Shown piece by piece: positions 1 through 8,471 of a stretch of DNA of 64,000 nucleotides (the first letter of the stretch is position 1; each line of letters starts with the position of its first letter). The position numbers and the translations under genes were made by a program. The DNA is from Escherichia ruysiae (lineage in GTDB: Bacteria > Pseudomonadota > Gammaproteobacteria > Enterobacterales > Enterobacteriaceae): the NCBI RefSeq assembly GCF_902498915.1, contig NZ_CABVLQ010000001.1, one strand, 5' to 3'. The notes beneath the pieces were generated by a model. The model did no database searches. It saw only the letters and a program-made list of their open reading frames with translations, and had not been told where the DNA came from.

Positions 1-31
1 CCTGGGTTAACTTTTTGATCAGTTCATTCAT
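1..31 (-). CDS. lfiF: Start of lfiF (Flag-2 MS-ring protein), partial
   Basis: An ATG lies 4 bases after the lfiE stop and reads MNELIKKLTQ before the window ends. In flagellar operons fliF directly follows fliE, so this is probably the Flag-2 FliF equivalent, the MS-ring protein of the inner membrane. Only ten residues are visible. The assignment therefore rests on gene order alone. Confidence 0.45.
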   Translation of the reverse strand, partial: MNELIKKLTQ

Positions 32-35
32 AGTG

Positions 36-377
36 TTAGATCGACATACTCATCAGGTCGTTAAACCCGGTGGCGATTTTATTGCGCACCTGCACCAGCG
101 CGGAAAAAGAGAGCGATGCCTGCTGGCTGGCGATCATCGCACCTGCCAGGTCATCACTTTTGCCCATGTCGACAGCCGTTTGCTGCTGCTCCGCCACCTG
201 CTGGAACTGGTCAACGTGACCGAGCGCGCCGCTCATAATGCGGTTAAACGAAACGTCCGGGTCGGTGGAACTGAAGGTCATGGCGGGCAGCACCGGTGCC
301 TGGGCGTTGGCCTGCATCCGCTGCACGTCCTGCATGATTTGCGCCTGCATGGTGCTGTTGATTGTGGTAATGCTCAT
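36..377 (-). CDS. lfiE: Flagellar hook-basal body protein FliE-like (Flag-2 LfiE)
   Basis: A 113-residue protein of FliE size. FliE joins the MS ring to the proximal rod and is exported through the flagellar type III apparatus. The C-terminal half carries the FliE-like pattern with a LSFSALVQVRNK segment and an FNDLM ending. It lies 14 bases downstream of lafK on the same strand and is followed at once by the predicted lfiF start, so lafK-lfiE-lfiF probably share a transcript. No signal peptide is seen, as expected for a type III exported rod adaptor. Assignment is by family pattern and context. Confidence 0.85.
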   Translation of the reverse strand: MSITTINSTMQAQIMQDVQRMQANAQAPVLPAMTFSSTDPDVSFNRIMSGALGHVDQFQQVAEQQQTAVDMGKSDDLAGAMIASQQASLSFSALVQVRNKIATGFNDLMSMSI

Positions 378-391
378 TTTTAACTTCCGGG

Positions 392-1378
392 TCAGGAGAA
401 AACTTCGATACCTTGCTTGCGCATGGAGGCCAGTCGATAGCGCAGTGCGCGCGGGGTAATGCCTAACAGGTCGGCAATTTTGCTGCGGTTGCCCTGATAT
501 TTACGCATCAGGTCGGCGATATATTGATATTGCGCGCTACGCCCGTGCTGACCTAAATCGCGGGTTTCGGCAATGTGTGCGGTGGGCTGAACAGGCCATT
601 GCAATTCTGTCTTTTCGGTTACATCTGTTTCTGGCAGACCTAATGCGTCCGGGAAAATCACGCCGTCGCGATTTAAAATCATTCCCCGCTGAATGGCGTT
701 TTCCAGTTGACGAACATTACCAGGCCAGCGGTAATTCAGCAGCGCCCGGCGGGTAGATTCTGAAAGGGTGATGTTTTTCACCAGCACCGTTGAGTATTTT
801 TTAATAAATGACTCTGCCAGCGGAATAATATCGTTCAGGCGTTCACGCAGCGGCGGCATGGTAATGGGAATAACCGCCAGACGATAATAGAGATCTTCAC
901 GAAAACGCCCGGCAGCCACTTCCTGCTCAAGATTTTTATTGGTACAGGCAATCAGGCGAAAATTGAGTTTAATTTGTCGGTTGCTGCCTAATCGCTCGAC
1001 CTGTTGTTCCTGCAACACGCGTAATATTTTGGCCTGTAATGCCAGCGGCATTTCACCAATTTCATCGAGTAATAAGGTGCCATTATTCGCCAGTTCCATT
1101 TTCCCCGGCACGCTGGCAATGGCACCGGTAAATGCGCCTTTATCGTAGCCAAATAAGGTGGATTCCAGCATGTTTTCCGGGATCGCCGCGCAGTTCACGC
1201 CGATATAGGGCGCGTTTTCATTTTCACCAAAGGCCACGGTGTGAATATATTTTGCCACGCACTCTTTGCCCGCGCCGGTTTCGCCCTGAATCAGGACCGG
1301 CACGTTAAAGGCGGCGACACGCTTTGCCAGAGTAAAAGCGTTAATGCTGGAAGCGGCAGTTGCAATAAGTTCAGACAT
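392..1378 (-). CDS. lafK: Sigma-54 dependent activator LafK of the lateral flagellar system
   Basis: A 328-residue bacterial enhancer-binding protein. The AAA+ domain starts almost at the N terminus, with Walker A GETGAGKE at residues 32-39, the sigma-54 contacting loop GAFTGA at 81-86 and the Walker B LLLDEIGEM near 102-110. A Fis-type helix-turn-helix (NRSKIADLLGITPRALRYRL) closes the C terminus. No receiver or sensing domain precedes the AAA+ module, so activity is probably set by protein level or by a partner. LafK in other lateral flagellar systems activates the class II flagellar genes with RpoN. It is divergent from the lfiM operon across about 370 bases. Confidence 0.88.
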   Translation of the reverse strand: MSELIATAASSINAFTLAKRVAAFNVPVLIQGETGAGKECVAKYIHTVAFGENENAPYIGVNCAAIPENMLESTLFGYDKGAFTGAIASVPGKMELANNGTLLLDEIGEMPLALQAKILRVLQEQQVERLGSNRQIKLNFRLIACTNKNLEQEVAAGRFREDLYYRLAVIPITMPPLRERLNDIIPLAESFIKKYSTVLVKNITLSESTRRALLNYRWPGNVRQLENAIQRGMILNRDGVIFPDALGLPETDVTEKTELQWPVQPTAHIAETRDLGQHGRSAQYQYIADLMRKYQGNRSKIADLLGITPRALRYRLASMRKQGIEVFS

Positions 1379-1750
1379 AGGGTGAACGATATAAGTAGCG
1401 ACAATAATCAGGATGTTCTGAAGCGTATCACCGGCAGGATTAATAAGTTTGAATTAAACGATAATAAAAATATTATTTTAGTTTAAACAATGAGTTAGAT
1501 ATTAATACTGCTAATTGCGACATCTGTGACGCCCCCTCACCCTAACCCTCTCCCCGGATGGGGCGAGGGGACAGACCGCAGACTGATTGGCGAAAATCAC
1601 TCCCATTAAGCAATTAATCGATTAATTATTTTTTCACCCGATTAATAATTTGCCCCTTTATCGCTCCCTCTATTTAATACCTCACCTTGTGTCACTGCCG
1701 GACTTGCGGACACAGAAACACCCATACCATTACAGCAGAGAAAGTAAGCC
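1379..1750. promoter_or_regulatory. Divergent lafK / lfiM intergenic region
   Basis: About 370 noncoding bases between the divergent lafK and lfiM genes, so it must hold promoters for both. It is AT-rich near each gene, with an AGAGAAAG ribosome-binding stretch just before lfiM. I looked for a sigma-54 -24/-12 element before lfiM and found none with the correct GG-N10-GC spacing. A GC-rich palindromic repeat lies in the middle. Confidence 0.5.
1531..1572. repeat. Intergenic palindromic repeat (CCCTCTCC...GGGGCGAGGG type)
   Basis: A short GC-rich imperfect palindrome beginning CCCTCACCCTAACCCTCTCC and closing with GGGGCGAGGGG. A second member of the same family lies downstream of gmhA. Such elements are common between E. 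coli genes, can fold in the transcript and often end or insulate transcription. No other role is visible here. Confidence 0.6.
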
Positions 1751-2602
1751 ATGCTGAAGTACAGTAAAACGCCAGGCATCTTTAAATTAGAAGGTAATCG
1801 GCTCGGACGCCCCTACCATCGCCTGCCGACCCTGTTTACGGGGAATTTTGATGTGATTGATTCACATCTGGGCAGCTATTTTCTCAAAAAGCATCGCAGC
1901 AATATCACCTTAAAAAAGATTGGCTGCGAAATGGATATTATTAATAAAAACGCTGAACTGATGGTTTCCCAGGTCGGGCATCTGGCGTTTGATATTGATC
2001 GCTCCTTGCTATTAATGCTGCTGGGCAATTTTTATGGTCTGGAATCATCTCTCGAAGAGGCGAAAGCGCACAACGGGCTGCCAACCAAAACCGAAACGCG
2101 TTTAAAGAACCGTCTGGCGCTGGATATCTGCACCCTGATTTTTAATCTGCAAACCTCCGGTATTGCGCTGAAATTAAAGCTGGACAGCAGCACGGTAATT
2201 ACCCACTGGGCGTATCAATTAACCTTTACCCTTGCGGGCGACGAAGAGAGCAGCTTTCGTATTTTGCTCGACGACGCCCACACCGATTTTATTTTAAATC
2301 TGATTCGCCACAGCGAGCACAGTAAACCGCAGCAGGTGGCGAAATCCGTTAATAAACCGGCCCTGATTAAAGAAATCATCCGCTCCCTGCCGCTGACCCT
2401 GAACGTCAAAATCGCCGAGCTATCGATGAATGTCGCCGATCTGGCGCAGATAAAAGCCGGCGATATTTTACCCATTTCGCTGGGAGATACGTTCCCGGTA
2501 GCGATTGGGCAATCTGAATTATTTAGCGCCCTGATTGTGGAAGACAAAGACAAACTGTTTTTGTCGGAGCTGGCGGGCAAAAATGAGAATAACCATGAGT
2601 AA
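1751..2602 (+). CDS. lfiM: Flagellar motor switch protein FliM-like (Flag-2 LfiM)
   Basis: A 283-residue protein, shorter than primary FliM (about 334). The C-terminal portion (about 205-280) looks like the SpoA domain that pairs with FliN in the C ring (LPLTLNVKIAELSMNVADLAQIKAGDILPI). The N terminus lacks an obvious EIDALL-type CheY-P docking peptide, which would fit a lateral flagellum with altered switching; this is inferred from reading only. It is the first gene of the rightward operon and overlaps lfiN by 8 bases, suggesting translational coupling. Confidence 0.8.
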   Translation: MLKYSKTPGIFKLEGNRLGRPYHRLPTLFTGNFDVIDSHLGSYFLKKHRSNITLKKIGCEMDIINKNAELMVSQVGHLAFDIDRSLLLMLLGNFYGLESSLEEAKAHNGLPTKTETRLKNRLALDICTLIFNLQTSGIALKLKLDSSTVITHWAYQLTFTLAGDEESSFRILLDDAHTDFILNLIRHSEHSKPQQVAKSVNKPALIKEIIRSLPLTLNVKIAELSMNVADLAQIKAGDILPISLGDTFPVAIGQSELFSALIVEDKDKLFLSELAGKNENNHE

Positions 2603-2966
2603 ACAAGACGATATTTTATCCGGGGATTTTGGCCTGACCGATGACGTTGCGCCAGCGGTGAAATCCCCCGACGCCGAAACGCTGGTCACCCGCCTGGAAG
2701 ACCGCTTTTCCGACTCGATGACGCTGCTGAAACGCATTCCGGTGACCTTAACGCTGGAAGTGTCGTCGGTGGAAATTATGTTAGCCGACCTGCTTAACAT
2801 CGATGACGACACGGTGATTGAGCTGGATAAACTTGCCGGGGAGCCGCTGGATATTAAAGTGAACAATATCCTGTTGGGCAAAGCGGAAGTGGTGGTGGTC
2901 AACGAAAAGTACGGCCTGCGCGTGCTGGAGTTTAACACCCGCGACATCAACGATCTGGCGCCATGA
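2595..2966 (+). CDS. lfiN: Flagellar motor switch protein FliN-like (Flag-2 LfiN)
   Basis: A 123-residue protein with a single SpoA domain in its C-terminal half, including the typical VVVVNEKYGLRVLEF ending; FliN forms the base of the C ring with FliM. The start MSKQDDILSGDF was chosen over an upstream in-frame ATG buried in lfiM because it gives normal FliN length and lies within the usual 8-base overlap. It overlaps lfiP by 4 bases. Function is assigned from domain and operon position. Confidence 0.85.
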   Translation: MSKQDDILSGDFGLTDDVAPAVKSPDAETLVTRLEDRFSDSMTLLKRIPVTLTLEVSSVEIMLADLLNIDDDTVIELDKLAGEPLDIKVNNILLGKAEVVVVNEKYGLRVLEFNTRDINDLAP

Positions 2967-3715
2967 AACGCCGCACTCAACTGACGCTGGGTCTGGCGTT
3001 ACTGACGCTCGCGCCGCTGGCACTGGCTCAGGGCGGAGATATTGCGCTGCTTAACGTGGTGACCCACGGCAACACTCAGGAATACAGCGTCAAAATTCAG
3101 GTGTTGATTCTGATGACTCTCGTCGGTTTGTTGCCGACGATGGTGCTGATGATGACCTGCTTTACGCGCTTTATTATCGTGCTGTCGCTGCTGCGCCAGG
3201 CGCTGGGGCTGCAACAAACGCCGCCGAACCGCATTCTGATTGGCATTGCCCTGGCGCTGACCATGCTGGTGATGCGCCCTGTCTGGCTCAATATTTACGA
3301 CCATGCGGTGGTGCCGTTCGAAAACGATCGGATTACCCTGACCGATGCGTTAAGCACCGCCGCGACGCCGCTGAAACGCTTTATGCTGGCGCAGACCGAC
3401 AAAAAAGCGATGGCGCAAATCATGACCATCGGCGGCGCAAAGGGCAATGCTGCCGATCAGGATCTCTCGATTGTGGTGCCCGCCTATGTGTTGAGCGAGC
3501 TGAAAACCGCTTTCCAGATTGGCTTTATGATTTACATCCCATTTCTGGTTATCGACCTGATTGTCGCCAGCGTATTGATGGCGATGGGGATGATGATGCT
3601 GTCGCCACTGATTGTTTCGCTGCCCTTTAAGCTGATGCTGTTTGTGCTGATCGACGGCTGGTCGCTGACCATCGGCACGCTCACCACCAGCATTCGCGGG
3701 CTGGGGCTAGGCTGA
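2963..3715 (+). CDS. lfiP: Flagellar export gate protein FliP-like (Flag-2 LfiP)
   Basis: A 250-residue inner-membrane protein with a cleavable N-terminal signal (KRRTQLTLGLALLTLAPLALA), as FliP has, and four later hydrophobic helices. The FliP signature is visible: MTCFTRFIIVLSLLRQALG around 70-90 and a C-terminal GWSLTIGTLTTS. FliP with FliQ and FliR makes the export gate core. The start overlaps the end of lfiN by 4 bases and lfiQ follows after 2 bases. Confidence 0.93.
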   Translation: MKRRTQLTLGLALLTLAPLALAQGGDIALLNVVTHGNTQEYSVKIQVLILMTLVGLLPTMVLMMTCFTRFIIVLSLLRQALGLQQTPPNRILIGIALALTMLVMRPVWLNIYDHAVVPFENDRITLTDALSTAATPLKRFMLAQTDKKAMAQIMTIGGAKGNAADQDLSIVVPAYVLSELKTAFQIGFMIYIPFLVIDLIVASVLMAMGMMMLSPLIVSLPFKLMLFVLIDGWSLTIGTLTTSIRGLGLG

Positions 3716-3717
3716 TT

Positions 3718-3990
3718 ATGTTGACCGTAGACGTAGCCGCCGACATTGTCGCCAGCGGCATAAAAGTGGTGATTTTACTGGTTTCGGTACTGGTGGTGCC
3801 AAGCCTGCTGGTCGGCCTGCTGGTGAGCGTGTTCCAGGCGGTGACGCAGATTAACGAACAGACTTTGAGCTTTTTGCCAAGGTTGATTGTCACGCTGGTG
3901 GTGCTGGGGGTGTGCGGCAAATGGATGATTATCCAGTTGCATGACCTGTGCATTCATCTGTTTACCCAGGCCGCGTTGCTGGTTCATTGA
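3718..3990 (+). CDS. lfiQ: Flagellar export gate protein FliQ-like (Flag-2 LfiQ)
   Basis: A 90-residue protein with two transmembrane helices, the size and plan of FliQ. The conserved VFQAVTQINEQTLSFLP stretch between the helices is present. It belongs to the helical export gate complex with LfiP and LfiR. Intergenic spacing of 2 bases on the left and 1 base on the right shows tight operon packing. Confidence 0.93.
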   Translation: MLTVDVAADIVASGIKVVILLVSVLVVPSLLVGLLVSVFQAVTQINEQTLSFLPRLIVTLVVLGVCGKWMIIQLHDLCIHLFTQAALLVH

Positions 3991-3991
3991 G

Positions 3992-4774
3992 ATGCGCACA
4001 AGCGACGTGACACAACTGATGGATATGGCGCTGGGGCTGTGGTTTCCCTTCGTGCGCATTATGGCGTTTCTGCGCTATGTGCCGGTGCTGGATAACAGCG
4101 CCCTGACCATGCGCGTGCGGATTATTTTGTCGCTGGCGCTGGCAATCATCATCACGCCGTTGATCCCCCATCCCATTCCCCATGATTTGCTATCGCTCAA
4201 CAGCCTGATCCTGACGGTGGAGCAAATTTTATGGGGCATGTTATTCGGGCTGATGTTTCAGTTTATGTTTCTCGCGCTGCAACTGGCCGGGCAAATTCTC
4301 TCGTTCAATATGGGGATGAGCATGGCGGTAATGAACGACCCGAGCAGCGGCGCATCAACCACCGTGCTGGCGGAGCTTATTAACGTCTACGCGATCCTGC
4401 TGTTTTTTGCCATGGATGGGCATCTGCTGCTGGTGAGCGTGTTGTACAAGGGCTTCACCTACTGGCCGATTGGCAACGCACTGCATCCGCAAACTCTGCG
4501 CACTATCGCGCTGGCCTTTAGCTGGGTGCTGGCGTCCGCATCGCTGCTGGCGCTGCCGACCACTTTTATCATGCTGATTGTGCAGGGCTGCTTTGGCCTG
4601 CTCAACCGCATTGCGCCGCCGCTAAATCTCTTTTCGCTCGGCTTTCCCATCAACATGCTGGCGGGGCTGGTCTGCTTTGCCACCCTGCTCTACAACCTGC
4701 CGGATCACTATCTGCATCTGGCGAATTTTGTATTGCAGCAACTCGACGCGCTGAAAGGTCACTATGGCGGATAG
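3992..4774 (+). CDS. lfiR: Flagellar export gate protein FliR-like (Flag-2 LfiR)
   Basis: A 260-residue membrane protein with about six hydrophobic helices, including the FliR-type stretch MSMAVMNDPSSGASTTVLAE. The start MRTSDVTQL, one base after the lfiQ stop, was preferred to an earlier in-frame ATG inside lfiQ. FliR completes the export gate and contacts FlhB, whose gene overlaps it by 11 bases here. Confidence 0.92.
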   Translation: MRTSDVTQLMDMALGLWFPFVRIMAFLRYVPVLDNSALTMRVRIILSLALAIIITPLIPHPIPHDLLSLNSLILTVEQILWGMLFGLMFQFMFLALQLAGQILSFNMGMSMAVMNDPSSGASTTVLAELINVYAILLFFAMDGHLLLVSVLYKGFTYWPIGNALHPQTLRTIALAFSWVLASASLLALPTTFIMLIVQGCFGLLNRIAPPLNLFSLGFPINMLAGLVCFATLLYNLPDHYLHLANFVLQQLDALKGHYGG

Positions 4775-5903
4775 CAGCAGCGAAGAAAAAACAGAGAAAC
4801 CCTCGGCGCAAAAGCTGCGTAAAGCGCGCGAAGAGGGGCAACTGCCGCGCTCGAAGGATATGGGGCTCGCGGCGAGCCTATTTGCGGCGTTTGTGGTGAT
4901 CTCCAGTAGTTTTCCGTGGTATGCCGATTTTGTGCGCGAGAGTTTTATCAGCGTGCATCAGTACGCGCAGGAGATTAATAACCCGGACGTTATCGGCCAG
5001 TTTCTGCGCCATCATCTGTTAATTCTCGGCAAGTTTATTCTCACCTTGCTGCCGATGCCCGCCGCCGCGCTGCTCTCTTCGCTGGTGCCGGGCGGCTGGC
5101 TATTTCTGCCGAAAAAAATCCTCCCGGATTTCAGCAAAATCAGCCCGTTAAAAGGCATTGGGCGGCTGTTCTCCAGTGAACATCTGGCGGAAACGGGGAA
5201 GATGACGGTGAAGTCGGTGGTGGTGCTGGTGATGCTGTGGATTAGCCTGCGCAATAACTTTACCGCCTTTCTCGGCCTGCAGGCGCTACCGTTCAAACTG
5301 GCAATTAACGATGGTTTGTCGCTCTACGCCAGCGTGATGCGCAACTTTGTCATCCTGTTTATCTTCTTTGCGCTGATCGACGTGCCGCTGGCGAAAGCCC
5401 TGTTTACCAAAGGGCTGAAGATGACCAAACAGGAGCTGAAAGAAGAGTACAAAAATCAGGAAGGCAAGCCGGAAGTGAAAGCGCGTGTGCGACGACTGCA
5501 ACGGCAACTGGCGATGGGGCAAATCCGCAAAGTGGTGCCGAAAGCCAACGTGGTGATCACTAACCCGACCCACTACGCCGTTGCGTTGCAGTATGACCAG
5601 TCGCGCGCTGCCGCGCCGTTTGTGGTGGCGAAAGGCACCGATGAAATCGCCCTCTATATTCGCCAGGTCGCTACTGAAAATCAGGTGGAGGTGGTGGAGT
5701 TCCCGCGACTGGCGCGCTCGGTTTACTACACCACCCAGGTGAATCAGCAAATTCCGTTTCAGCTTTACCGGGCCATCGCCCACGTTCTGACCTACGTCCT
5801 GCAAATGAAACACTGGCGCGACGGCGCACAGCCGCGTCCGGCTCTGAACAGACATATTTCCATTCCCAAAGAGGTGCTTAAACTGGATGGCGAAAACAAC
5901 TAA
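4764..5903 (+). CDS. lfhB: Flagellar export specificity switch FlhB-like (Flag-2 LfhB)
   Basis: A 379-residue protein. The charged N terminus (SSEEKTEKPSAQKLRKAREEGQ) is the FlhB signature, followed by four membrane helices (about 37-210) and a cytosolic domain. The self-cleavage motif NPTH is at residues 267-270, so the substrate switch should work. FlhB changes export from rod/hook to filament subunits. It overlaps lfiR by 11 and lfhA by 17 bases. Confidence 0.95.
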   Translation: MADSSSEEKTEKPSAQKLRKAREEGQLPRSKDMGLAASLFAAFVVISSSFPWYADFVRESFISVHQYAQEINNPDVIGQFLRHHLLILGKFILTLLPMPAAALLSSLVPGGWLFLPKKILPDFSKISPLKGIGRLFSSEHLAETGKMTVKSVVVLVMLWISLRNNFTAFLGLQALPFKLAINDGLSLYASVMRNFVILFIFFALIDVPLAKALFTKGLKMTKQELKEEYKNQEGKPEVKARVRRLQRQLAMGQIRKVVPKANVVITNPTHYAVALQYDQSRAAAPFVVAKGTDEIALYIRQVATENQVEVVEFPRLARSVYYTTQVNQQIPFQLYRAIAHVLTYVLQMKHWRDGAQPRPALNRHISIPKEVLKLDGENN

Positions 5904-7980
5904 ATCGTTCCTCGCGCTGCTGCGCGGCGGCAATCTCGGCGTGCCGCTGGTGATCCTGTGTATTCTGGCGATGGTTATTCTGCCGCTGCCGCCTGCGCTG
6001 CTGGATATTCTGTTCACCTTCAACATTGTGTTGGCGGTGATGGTACTGCTGGTGGCGGTGTCGGCGAAAAGGCCGCTGGAATTCAGCCTGTTCCCGACCA
6101 TTTTGCTGATCACCACCTTAATGCGCCTGACGCTTAACGTCGCCTCTACGCGCGTGGTGTTGCTGCACGGACATCTCGGCGCGGGTGCGGCGGGTAAGGT
6201 GATTGAGTCGTTTGGTCAGGTGGTGATTGGCGGCAACTTTGTTGTCGGTTTCGTGGTGTTTATCATTCTGATGATCATCAACTTTATCGTCGTCACCAAA
6301 GGGGCCGAGCGTATTTCCGAGGTTTCTGCCCGCTTTACCTTAGACGCGATGCCCGGCAAACAGATGGCGATTGATGCCGATCTTAACGCCGGGTTGATCA
6401 ACCAGGCGCAGGCGCAAACCCGGCGTAAAGATGTTGCCAGCGAGGCCGATTTCTATGGCGCGATGGACGGGGCATCGAAGTTTGTGCGCGGGGACGCCAT
6501 CGCGGGGATGATGATTCTGGCAATCAACCTGATCGGCGGTGTCTGTATCGGGATCTTCAAATACAACCTGAGCGCCGATGCCGCCTTCCAGCAATACGTG
6601 CTGATGACCATCGGCGACGGCCTGGTGGCGCAGATACCTTCCTTGCTGCTCTCCACTGCGGCGGCGATTATTGTCACCCGCGTCAGCGACAACGGCGATA
6701 TCGCCCACGACGTGCGCCACCAACTGCTGGCAAGCCCGTCGGTGCTCTACACCGCCACCGGGATTATGTTCGTGCTGGCGGTGGTGCCGGGAATGCCACA
6801 CTTCCCGTTCCTGATGTTCAGCGCCCTGCTTGGTTTTACCGGCTGGCGGATGAGCAAACAGCCGCAGGCGGCGGAGGCGGAAGAGAAAAGCCTCGAAACG
6901 CTGACCCGCACCATCACTGAAACCAGCGAGCAACAGGTCAGTTGGGAGACTATTCCGCTGATCGAGCCCATCAGTTTAAGCCTCGGCTACAAGCTGGTGG
7001 CGCTGGTGGATAAAGCCCAGGGCAACCCGCTCACCCAGCGTATTCGCGGCGTGCGGCAGGTGATTTCCGACGGCAACGGCGTATTGTTGCCGGAGATCCG
7101 TATTCGGGAAAACTTCCGCCTCAAGCCCAGCCAGTACGCTATTTTCATCAACGGCATTAAGGCTGATGAAGCGGATATTCCGGCGGATAAACTGATGGCC
7201 CTGCCCTCCAGCGAAACCTACGGCGAGATTGATGGCGTGCTGGGGAATGACCCGGCGTATGGGATGCCGGTGACCTGGATTCAACCTGCGCAGAAAGCGA
7301 AGGCGCTGAATATGGGGTATCAGGTGATCGACAGCGCCAGCGTGATTGCCACCCATGTGAACAAGATTGTGCGCAGCTATATCCCTGATTTATTTAACTA
7401 TGACGACATCACGCAGTTGCATAATCGCCTGTCGTCGATGGCACCGCGCCTGGCGGAAGATTTGAGCGCGGCGCTGAATTACAGCCAGTTGCTGAAAGTG
7501 TACCGCGCGCTGCTGACCGAAGGCGTTTCCCTGCGCGATATCGTCACCATCGCCACCGTGCTAGTTGCCAGTAGTACAGTGACCAAAGATCATATTCTGC
7601 TGGCAGCCGATGTGCGCCTGGCGCTGCGGCGTAGTATTACCCATCCGTTCGTTCGCAAGCAGGAGCTGACGGTATATACGCTGAATAATGAGCTGGAAAA
7701 TCTGCTGACCAATGTGGTGAGTCAGGCGCAACAGGGCGGGAAAGTGATGCTCGACAGCGTGCCGGTTGACCCGAATATGCTCAACCAGTTCCAGAGCACG
7801 ATGCCGCAGGTGAAAGAGCAGATGAAAGCGGCGGGGAAAGACCCGGTGTTGCTGGTGCCGCCGCAGTTACGCCCTTTACTGGCGCGCTATGCGAGATTGT
7901 TTGCGCCGGGGCTGCATGTGCTGTCGTATAACGAAGTGCCGGATGAGCTGGAGTTGAAGATTATGGGGGCGTTGAGTTGA
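5887..7980 (+). CDS. lfhA: Flagellar export platform protein FlhA-like (Flag-2 LfhA)
   Basis: A full-length 697-residue FlhA/FHIPEP family protein with eight predicted membrane segments in the first 320 residues and a large cytosolic domain that forms the export ring. Conserved stretches LTLNVASTRVVL and MPGKQMAIDADLNAGLI are intact. In E. coli K-12 only a truncated relic (fhiA) of this gene survives, so this window holds the ancestral complete form. It is the last gene of the rightward run. A short AT-rich gap separates it from the HicB-like gene. Confidence 0.94.
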   Translation: MAKTTKSFLALLRGGNLGVPLVILCILAMVILPLPPALLDILFTFNIVLAVMVLLVAVSAKRPLEFSLFPTILLITTLMRLTLNVASTRVVLLHGHLGAGAAGKVIESFGQVVIGGNFVVGFVVFIILMIINFIVVTKGAERISEVSARFTLDAMPGKQMAIDADLNAGLINQAQAQTRRKDVASEADFYGAMDGASKFVRGDAIAGMMILAINLIGGVCIGIFKYNLSADAAFQQYVLMTIGDGLVAQIPSLLLSTAAAIIVTRVSDNGDIAHDVRHQLLASPSVLYTATGIMFVLAVVPGMPHFPFLMFSALLGFTGWRMSKQPQAAEAEEKSLETLTRTITETSEQQVSWETIPLIEPISLSLGYKLVALVDKAQGNPLTQRIRGVRQVISDGNGVLLPEIRIRENFRLKPSQYAIFINGIKADEADIPADKLMALPSSETYGEIDGVLGNDPAYGMPVTWIQPAQKAKALNMGYQVIDSASVIATHVNKIVRSYIPDLFNYDDITQLHNRLSSMAPRLAEDLSAALNYSQLLKVYRALLTEGVSLRDIVTIATVLVASSTVTKDHILLAADVRLALRRSITHPFVRKQELTVYTLNNELENLLTNVVSQAQQGGKVMLDSVPVDPNMLNQFQSTMPQVKEQMKAAGKDPVLLVPPQLRPLLARYARLFAPGLHVLSYNEVPDELELKIMGALS

Positions 7981-8037
7981 TGCCTTTTAAGAAACGCAAT
8001 ACGATGACATCAATTTATGACGTCAGGGATTGATAAG

Positions 8038-8415
8038 ATGATGAAAACGCGTTCATTAATATCTCAAGCATCGAACATTATCACAATTAAAGGTCAACCA
8101 GCCGCAGTGACATTTGAAGCTGATATCAACGCATTTCGCGGCAAATTCCTTAATGTAAATGGTTATTGCGACTTTGTGGCCACAAGCATTGAAGCATTGT
8201 ACCGTGAAGGTGAAAGCGCGCTGGATGAGTGGATTGCAGATTGTGAAGAGGACGGCATTGCCCCTTTTCGTGAAGAAGAAGAGCAAAAACGCCTGACGCT
8301 GCGCGTTCCTCATCACATCGATTCACGGCTGACCATCGTCGCCAGGCAACATTCCATTTCAAAAAACCAGCTCATTGTTGATGTCTTAGAACGTGAGTTT
8401 TCAGCCCAGATGTAA
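8038..8415 (+). CDS. Orphan HicB-like antitoxin / ribbon-helix-helix protein
   Basis: About 125 residues from the ATG at 8038. The N-terminal part (TFEADINAFRGKFLNVNG ... SIEALYREGESALDEWIADCEE) matches the HicB partial RNase-H-like fold. The C-terminal part (KRLTLRVPHHIDSRLTIVA) reads as a ribbon-helix-helix DNA-binding domain. HicB proteins neutralise the HicA mRNA interferase. No hicA-sized frame lies next to it: lfhA precedes it and yafL converges after it. It is therefore an antitoxin remnant, an anti-addiction gene or a stand-alone regulator. An in-frame ATG 21 bases upstream is possible, but the AGGG stretch fits the later start better. Confidence 0.75.
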   Translation: MMKTRSLISQASNIITIKGQPAAVTFEADINAFRGKFLNVNGYCDFVATSIEALYREGESALDEWIADCEEDGIAPFREEEEQKRLTLRVPHHIDSRLTIVARQHSISKNQLIVDVLEREFSAQM

Positions 8416-8422
8416 ACAGGCC

Positions 8423-8440
8423 GGATGCCGCATGGCATCC
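8423..8440. terminator. Hairpin between convergent hicB-like gene and yafL
   Basis: A perfect GGATGCC-GCAT-GGCATCC stem-loop in the gap between two convergent genes, resembling the core of a REP element. It lacks a clear U tract. It may still limit transcription from both sides. Confidence 0.5.
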
Positions 8441-8471
8441 GCCCCTTTGCCTGATCGTCAATATTACCCAT

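Noticed and set aside
1600..1750. Sigma-54 promoter before lfiM
   Set aside because: LafK would predict one, but no site with GG and GC ten bases apart was found. The nearest TTGC (in GGACTTGCGG) has no GG at the right distance.
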